Shown here piece by piece: positions 57,095-64,000 of a stretch of DNA of 64,000 nt. The position numbers and the translations under genes are program-made. Origin of the DNA: Euglena gracilis (Eukaryota > Euglenida > Euglenophyceae > Euglenales); the NCBI GenBank assembly GCA_039621445.1, contig CP154954.1, positions 71,266,150 through 71,330,149 on the forward strand, read 5' to 3'. Position 1 is the first letter of the stretch. Every line of letters begins with the position of its first letter. The notes beneath the pieces were generated by a model. That model ran no database searches, was not told where the DNA came from, and saw nothing but the letters and a program-made list of their open reading frames with translations.

Positions 57095-57240
57095 GAGGAG
57101 GGTAGACCTGCAATATTCATGTTGGTGGGTCGTCTGCTGCGACGCGCAGCAGAGTGCTGGGCATCGCAACAAAATAGGCTGACATTGGAACTGAGCGAAA
57201 CAGGAATCACTTTGCCGATGTTGGGCCAATCTTCTTCTGT
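57095..57240. repeat. Diverged repeat, copy 1 (mate at 63800-63920)
   Basis: TGCAATATTCATGTTGGTGG, TCGTCTGCTGCGACGCGCAG and AAACAGGAATCACTTTGCC parallel TGCAATACTCATCTCGGCGG... at 63.8 kb. Confidence 0.5.
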
Positions 57241-57702
57241 GTCAAAAAATGCGTCCCCGTTCGACACACACAGTTGAGATGAAAAATGAGTAAGAATAAA
57301 AACCTAGTTCAAACATTATTCTTGAATCCGTTGAATTTGACCTTCAGGGGGATCCTTATTTTTCCATCGCCCCAAAAATTCTTCCAAATCCAATTTTCAT
57401 CTTGCACCTCAACAAGAAATACGCCAGAAATAAATATGTGTGGTGATATTTTTTTCACGTTGGATTATCCAATCTCCATTCCAGGGCCATAAATCAAGAC
57501 AGTATATGGCTCATGCATGTTTGGTCCTCCATCAAGAACTCGGCCCAAGCTGGGATTCCTTATGGTCTTACCTGTCATTATTGGAAAATATCAGGGTCTC
57601 TAATACCATGGACAAAATTAAACCAAGAAATATCAAAATTTATTGTTCAACTGGTCTTATGATTTTAAAATATCAACTGTATTGACCACCAGGAGAAAAG
57701 AA

Positions 57703-57832
57703 CCTATGCAGGGGCAGGGAGATATTCCGGTCGGCCGAAAATTTTATTCCGGGGTTTTATTCCGGTTGATTCCGGGTTATTCCGGTTTATTCCGGAATTT
57801 ATTCCGGTTTATTCCGGTCAACTTCTGTCTGA
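57703..57832. repeat. ATTCCGG(TTT) repeat element, copy 1
   Basis: Begins GCAGGGGCAGGGAGATATTC and runs into about seven TTATTCCGG units. A second copy at 60661-60765 begins identically and contains inverted CCGGAATAAA units. Confidence 0.8.
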
Positions 57833-57839
57833 ATGGACT

Positions 57840-59280
57840 TAGTATTTTTTTGAAGTGCAATTGGGCCAAGGCGCTCACCCGGGACCACAATGCCTTCGTC
57901 GAGGTCGCCCCTGGGCCCCCCTAAAACCTTGGCCCAAAACACTATTCTTGGTCTAAAACCGTGTTTGGGCGAAGATTTAAGACTTTTTACGTCACAAAAT
58001 CGGCCCCAAAACGGTTCCGAAATACAAAATCAGCGCGGCTGTTGTGCCGAAGCGGACAGCTTGTGCCGAAGCGGACACCTCAGCAGGCAAACCTTTATGG
58101 AAAGATCGCAGAGTCTAAAAAAACAACAAAACGGGCCAAATTTCACCTGGCCTGTGTAGCACCATCTGGGGAACACAGTCAAGGCTGGAAAAGGAGGGAG
58201 GCACAACGGGGTGTTGGCCCTTTTTGGGGGAAAGTCACGTGTCCCGGCGTTCAAACCCGGGGTTTTGAACCTTTTAAAATGGAGCACAGGCTTAAAAACA
58301 CGGAATTGATTCCTGGGTCCCAACAACCGCAAATGATGCACGTGCCACCGTGGAGGGTCCCCACGGAGCCTGAGGGCAAAAAAAGGGTGGGTTTCACCGC
58401 CGGGTTTCAAAAAGAATGCAACGTTGCGCTTAAGCAATGCAAAAATCAAAACCTTAAGTGCAAGTTAGGCCGCCTAAGAGTGTTATTACCCCCTGATTGA
58501 AGGTCGTTGAGCAATAGGCGATGCGGAGATAACAGGTTACGTTTGCGAAAATGTGTCATTAAAGCTGTATTTTCTGATTTTTTGTCCTCGTTCCTCATTC
58601 CAGAAATAGCTTTCAAAAATCAGAGGCAATCTGACCAATCAACACCTACCAGCTCTTTCCCCATCATGAAGATCCGAAAACTTGCAAACGGCCCAATAAT
58701 CAACCAATGAAATCAGTACAAATTTTGATAAGTCGACTCGAAACGCTTCTTGGCTCATCATCTGCTTATGTTGGCACCTTCCAAGACAAAAACACTGCTT
58801 TCCAGCTGGCTTTTTGGGCATGGGTCATCGATAGGTCTCCAGAGCTGGATGGCTGCACAAAGGCAAACCCCTGGACCCCCCTTGCCCCCTCCGTACTAAG
58901 CGGCGCCCCAACGTTGAGCAGACCCTACCCTAAATTGGCAATTTTCGGCAAATTTGGTCAAAAATGGGTTTGATTTTTAGATCGTTTTGTGGACGAAAAA
59001 AAAACGTTCCCGGCGTCTTTCATTATTCTTCCTCAGGGAGGGGGAGGTTATTAATTGTTCTTAGGTTGGTCGGCCTGAAGGGGTATTGTAACCAGGCGAA
59101 ATTTTTAAATGGGGGGTTCAACAATGGTATGGCCCGTCACATTCAACAAAGAGTGCAAAAGAACGAGCGAAAAATTTGACATTTCTCGGCAGAAACAGCA
59201 CAAACACCCCCCCAAAATGATTTCTGGTTCCCTTGGATCATTGCCAATCCCAAAAAACAACCAAAAATGCATATGGGTGA
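57840..59280. other. No gene recognised
   Basis: 58440-58490 (CTTAAGTGCAAGTTAGGCCG, CCTAAGAGTG) resembles a diverged terminus of the palindromic element at 16844-19652. A family B right end (CAATGGTATG) lies at 59131. Confidence 0.45.
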
Positions 59281-59289
59281 GGCCTGAAC

Positions 59290-59600
59290 CATATCAGTGA
59301 AAGAGGTAGGGGGGGTCACTTCCACTTTTTAAAAAAAGAGGTGGGGGGGTCACTTTCCACTTTAAAAAAACCAGTTGGTCACTTTTTTAAAATAAAACCA
59401 GTCACACACTTTCTATCTCCCCCCCAGGAGGTTAATCACTTTGGCCACTCGGGACAATATGCCCAAAACCAACGGATTTTGGCCAAAAACTCCAAGAATT
59501 TTTTGGCCTTCAGCAACCGGGTGGCCATTTTCAGCTATTCCTGACGAACCCCGGGGGTCTGGAGCCAAAACTAGTCAGACACACCTCAAACAGTGGTATG
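59290..59600. mobile_element. Family B MITE, eroded copy
   Basis: CATATCAGTGAAAGAGGT and inverted right end CATACCACTGTTTGAGGT; flanks GCCTGAAC and CCCCTGAC suggest a degraded 8-bp duplication. Inside are CCAGTTGGTCAC and CCAGTCACACAC boxes. Confidence 0.6.
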
Positions 59601-59619
59601 CCCCTGACCGGCCGTTGGC

Positions 59620-60660
59620 TGGCCAATAAATCCACAGCTGACCTTTGCTTCAGGGTTTGCAGTCCCTCGGAGGAAGGGCTGCATTACTCCAAAAAACTGG
59701 TCAGTGAACTTTATTGTGATCATTTTATTGAGGTCAACTAGCAGTACCAGTCGGTGGGATTATTACCCGTGATCGGCATGAGACGGCGGATTTTTTTTCC
59801 CGACCCCAAACCCCGCTAAAATGCCTGGCAAAACCTCCCCCAACTTTGGCCCCTGCAAATATACCCCCCCCCCCATTTGGCATCCGACTTCAGGACACGA
59901 GCTCTCTGGCAACGCTAAACAAGGGGATTTTTGGACTTGTTGCGACCTTTATGGAAAAGGTTTTTGGCATCGCACTGAAAACATTTTTGCGTGGAAAATA
60001 CACAAGCATCATCAAAAAGTGCAGTATGGCTAAAAGAGAGTGGGGAAAGGCATTTTATGGACTTTCCGTCGTAGAGCACCGGAAGAAAATTTTCCACAGT
60101 TTTGGCCCAAAACTGGCCCAAAATCCCAAAAAAATTTCGGCCGAAAAAATAATGCCCCAGAGGACATTTGGGTCGGATTATCATCAACAATGCCTGAGTT
60201 ATAAAACCCCCCACTTGTAAATCCCCCTTTGGTGACCAACCAAACCAGGTCTTATAAACCCCTGTGGGGGGTTAAGGTCTATCTTGCCTGGGGTTAATGA
60301 CTGACTATTGTTTTTTTTGCAGTGACTGTTTTTTTAGATCCAGTCCCACCGGAGAGGGGGTCGGTTATGACCGGCAAAGATGGGTAGACAGTGAGCCGTA
60401 TTTTCAATCGGGAGTTCTTTTAATAAAAATAATCAATCTTAATAATTCTAAAAAAAATAATCCGCAATGCCGGCCATACCAGTGTTTACCAACCCCTGGG
60501 TTTTCTTTCCAGTTTCAAAAAACCAGTCAGATATGGTTCAAAGACCAGTCACCCATTTTCTGCCACCCCCCCCAGGGGAGAGGTCAGTCATTTTGTCCAC
60601 TTGGACCAAAATTTGGTGGGCCATTTTCTTTTCAATTCTTTCCTTCAATCCTGACATGTC
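59620..60660. other. No gene recognised; family B fragment
   Basis: 60475-60600 starts CATACCAGTGTTTACC and has CCAGTCAGATATGG and CCAGTCACCCATTT boxes, without a clear partner end. Confidence 0.45.
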
Positions 60661-60765
60661 ATAGGCAGGGGCAGGGAGATATTCCGGTCTGGAGTAAACC
60701 GGAATAAACCAGAATAGCGAAAACCGGAATAAACCGGAATAAACCGGAATAACCAGAATAAAAGT
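60661..60765. repeat. ATTCCGG repeat element, copy 2
   Basis: GCAGGGGCAGGGAGATATTC followed by ACCGGAATAA units, the complement of those in copy 1. Confidence 0.8.
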
Positions 60766-61606
60766 GCCAGCCAATGCCTTGAAAATTCTGCAAGACACAA
60801 AGGCAATGAAGGTGAAGTTTGATATATATTCAGGTTTCAGAATCACAAGAGTAACAAAGAGCACAATTGTAGCACAATTGGCTCTTGTTATCAGGAGAAC
60901 ACCTTCACTTTGCCTATTTCTCCCCCTGGTTGAATGCATTTTTTGTTTGGATTGTATCCCCCTAGTGGGGCTGTGCTTAGTGAATGTTTGTTCCTGAGTT
61001 CTTTCCAAAGGGACATGAACCAGGAGAATATCAACGCCAATTTTTTGGAGGCAGGGATCCCATTAAACAAAGTGATTCATCGGTATTTTCAAGAATATAT
61101 TAAAAACAAAAAAAACAGGTTTAAACACCCATCTCCACACCTGAGGCGAGCCAGAGGAAATTTCAGATCCCGGGATTGCCCCCCCCCCGAGGAGCGGGAG
61201 ACCAGCTATTGACTTTTCGGCTGCAGCTAGGGAAAATTACAGCCAGTGAACCCCCAGGGCGTTAAAGCAATGGTTCTGTTCAAAAATATTTCAAAAATGA
61301 TTAGAGAAGCAAAATGAATCCTAGCAGTAACCCCCCACTTGAACATCGGCTTATAGCAGCGCTTCCATTTGGACCCCAGCTGCATGTTGTTTTGTTGATT
61401 TCCTTCAGACATCCCATCAAATGCACTGGTGTGCACTTGTACAGCGGACCTGTGGGTGTGTGGCAGCCACAAGCGTAGGGTTTCCTTCTGTGCGAGCGGT
61501 CAGTTTAGCGGCGGGCAAAATTTTTTCGGCCTGGCGATTCAGACTGGGTAACACTCAGTCACTTTGGGCGTGCCACAGATTTAGGTGGGGGGGGGAGGGT
61601 CTGGAC

Positions 61607-61957
61607 CATAGGTTCACTTAACACCTGTGTGACCCCACCCCGGGGGGTGGTGGGTGGGTTTCCGAGAGTCAGGACCCGGGGGGAGGGGTCTGTTATGGGT
61701 CTGGTTTTTGGCCGGCCGAAGGTTGGTCCAGAAAGCTTTTTCCAGCGTTTTCGGCCGATTTTAGCTGGATTTTGGGTGGGTGGGTGGTTGACCCCCTGTG
61801 CACTGTGGCTTTTTTTTTTGTTGTGTGCCTTTTATCCCCTCTTCTGGCCTGGCGCTGGTTGGGTGGGTGGTTTCTTTTTTTTAAAAAAAAGCTGGGAGGA
61901 TGGGTTTGGGCCGGGAAAAAGTGCCCCCCCCCCCCTGGGTTACTAAATGAATCCTTG
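61607..61957. mobile_element. Family B-related MITE with 8-bp TSD
   Basis: CATAGGTTCACTTAACACCT and inverted right end CAAGGATTCATTTAGTAACC. Perfect GTCTGGAC duplication (61599-61606, 61958-61965). TTAACACCTGT is shared with the 22617-22910 element. Confidence 0.85.
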
Positions 61958-61974
61958 GTCTGGACACCCACCTC

Positions 61975-62072
61975 CACCTGCCGTTGTCGAACCCTGCCCC
62001 CCTCCATTATTTCAGCCACACCAGAAGCAAAATCAGAGGTCACATATTTGCCTCTTGCCATCAATTCACTAA
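61975..62072 (-). CDS. Doubtful exon
   Basis: ELMARGKYVTSDFASGVAEI then MEGGRVRQRQVE between acceptor CCCATTATTAG and donor GTGGGT. Third positions are AT-leaning, unlike the solid exons, and no family is recognised. Confidence 0.2.
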
Positions 62073-62419
62073 TAATGGGAGAAACAACGGTTTGGCGAAC
62101 AATACAAATCAAAGCAATCTTCAGCAATCCACAGTTTTCCTTTCGTGTCTTTTCCCCCTCAGGATGATGGAATATATCTCACCACCTGAGGACTGGTGCA
62201 GGCACAGGTGAAAGATGTTGCTGTGATGACACATGGAACCATGGTCCTCTCCGGCTTAAGAAAACCCCTGGGGATGAGGTGAATCAGAGCCCGGTTGACT
62301 TGGAAGGCTTGCCAATTGTGGAAGGGAAGGGGCGTCAACAAGTCCCGGAGGGGGGGGGGTGGGTCGACTCCCCACCCCATCACCCGCTCAGAACGTTTCG
62401 CCGGCAAATCTCACAATTG

Positions 62420-63095
62420 TTGACATCCCACTGCCTGCAGGAGCAGCGTTCAAAGTTCCAGTGTTGCGATTAACAGCAGGTCGGAATACTTTTAAATACG
62501 CCATAGAAGGCAAAAAGCCATTGTTCCCTTCCACTGACTACCACCCACAAGGCTGTGTCAAGATATCTTTCAGCATCACTGGGTTGCATTAGAAAGAATA
62601 ATGAGAATGGCTTTCCAAAACCAACAAAAACGGATGAAAGAGAAGACTATCGGTGAATAAATTGAGGAATTGTCATGTTCCAAGCACCAACTGGATGAAA
62701 AATAATCGCCAAAAAATGTGACCTTTAAACAGAGAATCCTTTGGTCTTCCAGCTTTGCACTTGAGCATCCAGCACGTGCTGGACCCGCGTAGTTTGCCTT
62801 TGAAATGGAGTTTAAGAACCATCAGCGGCGCTGTTGCGAAGAGCAGGGGTTAAACTGCCAAAATGCGCTTTCAACGTAGAACAAAAACACGAGAATGCAT
62901 TACGGGTAATAAACAAAATATTATAATAGATTTAAAAAAGAGTGATAAGCAAATATGATAATATTAATAATCTTAAAAATAATAAGAATAAATAAACAAA
63001 AAATAAGAGTGAATTGGAAACGTTGACGCATTTGGGAAACCCTACTTTCGCATTTCTTCATCCACATTCACTGGATACATACCTGCATAGCAGAG
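62420..63095. other. No gene recognised
   Basis: AT-rich at 62900-63010. A short plus-strand frame at 62360-62590 is open but unsupported. Confidence 0.4.
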
Positions 63096-63103
63096 CATAC
63101 CTA

Positions 63104-63195
63104 TCCCCCCCGGGAAACTGTCTCCAGACGAGTCAGCGGGTTCAGGGGTAGGAGACAGGTCCCTATAAGAACGGACAGCGGGTACAGAGGGTAGA
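63104..63195. repeat. Dispersed repeat pair, copy 2 (mate at 5562-5655)
   Basis: GGGAAACTGTCTCCAGACGA, GGTAGGAGACAGGTCCCT, AGCGGGTACAGAGG. Confidence 0.7.
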
Positions 63196-63799
63196 CTAGT
63201 GCGATGCAAATGATGCTGCAATAATTGGGCCGTTTTAGAACAACTCCATCATGTGGAACAAGGGAAATCTTCGGGAATCGGAAAAAAATGAAATTGACAA
63301 AAATAAAATAAAAAAAATTGGCAAAAATCGACTGGTACCTGTGGGCTTCTTTGGGGCTTTGGAGAGAAACCCCACCATGGGAGCGTCGGCGACTCCCACG
63401 AGAGTCCCACCCAGGACGTTTGAGCTGTGAGCGCTCAACAATAATAATACCCACTTTGATTTGTGGCTGTTTTGCATTCAGGCACATGTGTGATCTGGTT
63501 CTATCGACCTTATTATGAATTATAATGTACCATTTTCTAAAAAAAAAATGGTACACCATGCATCATGCTTACCATTTTACATTTACATCACAATCTCCCT
63601 ATCATATATATGGTACGTTTTACCGTGTGATTACAAGTAATACAAAATAAAAGAAGATACCACAAACCAATCAAAATTACAAACACGTTCTTTGGGGTGG
63701 AAGATTTGTGATGGGGTGCAGATGTGTGTGTCTATGCAGCCATTTCCGCTATGCTAAACCTCACCCTAGCTGATATTAGCAGTTAGGGAATTGAGTAGG

Positions 63800-63920
63800 G
63801 GGGGATCTTGCAATACTCATCTCGGCGGTTTGTCTGCGATGTGCAGCGGTCTGGCAGGAACCGCGGCTGAGTAAAAAAACAACAACAAACAGGCATCGGT
63901 CTGCCAATATGGTTTGAATC
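63800..63920. repeat. Diverged repeat, copy 2 (mate at 57095-57240)
   Basis: TGCAATACTCATCTCGGCGG, TTTGTCTGCGATGTGCAGCG, AAACAGGCATCGGTCTGCC. Confidence 0.5.
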
Positions 63921-64000
63921 ACCTTCAATATGAAATAAAGACAATCTGTGGCTGTGTGCTGTGTTTGCTTGTCTTTGCAGCACACAACACAATTTACACC

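Noticed and set aside
60475-60660. Complete family B MITE
   Set aside because: The left end is good (CATACCAGTGTTTACC) but no matching right end or target duplication could be found.
61975-62072. Confident exon next to the 61607-61957 MITE
   Set aside because: AT-leaning codon use and no homology; listed only as doubtful, so it is not counted as evidence for splice-site proximity.
62359-62592. Plus-strand frame with NLTIVDIPLPAGAAFKVP
   Set aside because: Sounds protein-like but lacks high third-position GC and paired splice sites, and no family is recognised.

Overview
This is eukaryotic nuclear DNA from an intron-rich genome. Short exons (about 30-270 bp, strongly G/C at third codon positions) are separated by introns of roughly 0.2-3 kb that are packed with repeats. 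I see no rRNA, tRNA, CRISPR array or prokaryotic operon. The species cannot be fixed from the sequence. A microbial eukaryote, possibly algal, fits the GC-rich exons, the poly-G/poly-C tracts, the 8-bp-duplication MITEs and the unusual number of GC-AG introns, but this is inference.

Every gene I can support lies on the minus strand, so transcription runs right to left. From the right: (1) 42.1-56.3 kb, a 12-exon YvcK/CofD-like gene (UPF0052 / 2-phospho-L-lactate transferase-like fold) that joins in frame to a 500-codon product with a natural stop and an N-terminal hydrophobic segment. (2) 23.6-39.3 kb, a 19-exon DPY19-type protein C-mannosyltransferase that joins in frame to 774 codons; the last few residues are unresolved. 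(3) 14.1-19.9 kb, a four-exon gene resembling the ARF/ARL/SRP-receptor-beta GTPases but with degenerate nucleotide-binding motifs. (4) 0.5-8.4 kb, isolated good-looking exons of at least one unidentified gene, plus a GC-rich block at 12.2-12.65 kb. Exon phases were checked by hand. Several donors are GC rather than GT.

The remainder is repeats. Several MITE families have terminal inverted repeats, and the best copies have perfect 8-bp target duplications. A 2.8-kb element at 16.84-19.65 kb has 36-bp terminal inverted repeats and is filled with palindromes built from TGCGCGCA / TTTGCGCAAA. There are also several pairs of dispersed repeats, (GT)n, (TA)n and TATG microsatellites, and very long G runs. 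A striking number of MITE ends lie within about 20-90 bp of splice sites, which makes an introner-like relationship the most interesting hypothesis here.

The genes do not form an obvious pathway. DPY19 acts in the ER lumen on thrombospondin-type tryptophans. The YvcK-like protein is a predicted nucleotide/nucleotide-sugar-binding protein. The GTPase-like protein, if functional, would suit membrane traffic. Stretches 0.7-7.6, 9-14, 20-22.3, 40.9-42, 55.3-56 and 56.3-64 kb hold repeats or nothing I can assign.
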